Source of the DNA: an uncultured Solobacterium sp. | Lineage (GTDB): Bacteria > Bacillota_I > Bacilli_A > Erysipelotrichales > Erysipelotrichaceae | Assembly: GCA_900552125.1 (NCBI GenBank) | Contig: URYK01000003.1 | Coordinates: 66,783 to 130,782 of the forward strand | Direction: 5' to 3' | Length of the DNA stretch: 64,000 bases | Shown: positions 63,945 to 64,000 of the stretch, in pieces | Position numbering within the stretch: position 1 is the first letter of the stretch | Layout: each line of letters begins with the position of its first letter | Notes under the pieces: generated by a model | What the model was told of the DNA's origin: nothing | Databases searched by the model: none | What the model saw: the letters and a program-made list of their open reading frames with translations, nothing else | Made by a program: the position numbers and the translations under genes

Positions 63945-64000
63945 GATGAAATAGGCGAAGTCTAAAGACCTCGCCCCTTCCCGAACCGTACGGGCACCTT
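63945..64000 (-). mobile_element. Group II intron, 3' end (domain V/VI), partial
   Basis: Read on the minus strand the sequence is GTGCCCGTACGGTTC followed by GGGAAGGGGCGAGG and a short hairpin GCGAGGTC-TTTAGA-CTTCGCC. CGTACGGTTC is the end of the conserved intron domain V, and the hairpin with its following A fits domain VI with the branch point, so the 3' splice junction should be near 63945. The body and any maturase gene lie beyond the window. Confidence 0.6.

Overview
The window looks like chromosome of a low-GC, Gram-positive anaerobe or facultative anaerobe of the Bacillota. Gene content (pyruvate formate-lyase with Pta, FeoAAB, a T-box, a PyrR-type attenuator, a ZTP riboswitch, ftsW-murG-murB-divIB, the Asp23/FakA pair, L-cysteine desulfidase) and the very AT-rich codon use fit a gut member of the Erysipelotrichia. 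That placement is an inference from style and context, not from a marker gene. Almost all genes have strong Shine-Dalgarno sites and intrinsic terminators.

Region by region. 0-3 kb: the end of a probable manganese catalase, a decayed Asp-box protein fragment, cysK-cysE, and on the minus strand a decayed type III toxin-antitoxin locus (ToxIN/AbiQ-like). 3-24 kb: a run of ABC exporter modules, four of them with a local regulator. These are an exporter pair with no regulator beside it, MarR + two half-size exporters, SdpR/SdpI + ABC-2 + a DUF3783-type protein (minus), OmpR-type two-component genes, and GntR(YtrA) + ABC-2. A family of tandem small membrane proteins with an Xre regulator and a YtcJ-type amidohydrolase lie between them. 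24-31 kb: ftsW, murG, murB, divIB, then the Asp23/Gls24 and FakA/YloV-like pair. 31-35 kb: rubredoxin-like protein, a split FeoB-associated/HMA gene, and feoA-feoA-feoB with a small Cys-rich partner, all bearing a shared GTTAG-N6-CTAAC operator. 36-39 kb: an amino-acid ABC importer behind a T-box whose specifier reads best as CGU (Arg). 40-55 kb: a complete UMP biosynthesis operon, pyrB-pyrC-carA1-carB1-pyrK-pyrD-pyrF-pyrE, behind a PyrR-type attenuator and followed by a second carA2-carB2 pair. 55-60 kb: SDR, then ZTP riboswitch-pflB-pflA-pta. 60-64 kb: VanZ-like protein, a chloramphenicol-acetyltransferase-family gene with a frame-disrupting A9 tract, LysR divergent from an L-cysteine desulfidase gene, and the 3' end of a group II intron leaving the window on the minus strand.

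Most notable points: (1) the CarA encoded inside the pyr operon has lost its glutaminase Cys, His and neighbouring motifs while staying full length and being coupled to an intact CarB, and a complete conventional carAB pair follows directly; (2) a compact toxI-like RNA with a single unit, a predicted pseudoknot, its own consensus promoter and a terminator precedes a ToxN gene that is frameshifted; (3) several genes are split by single lesions (FeoB-associated/HMA fusion, CAT, small membrane protein copy), which may be decay, phase variation or sequencing error; (4) many clean operator palindromes sit next to their likely regulators.
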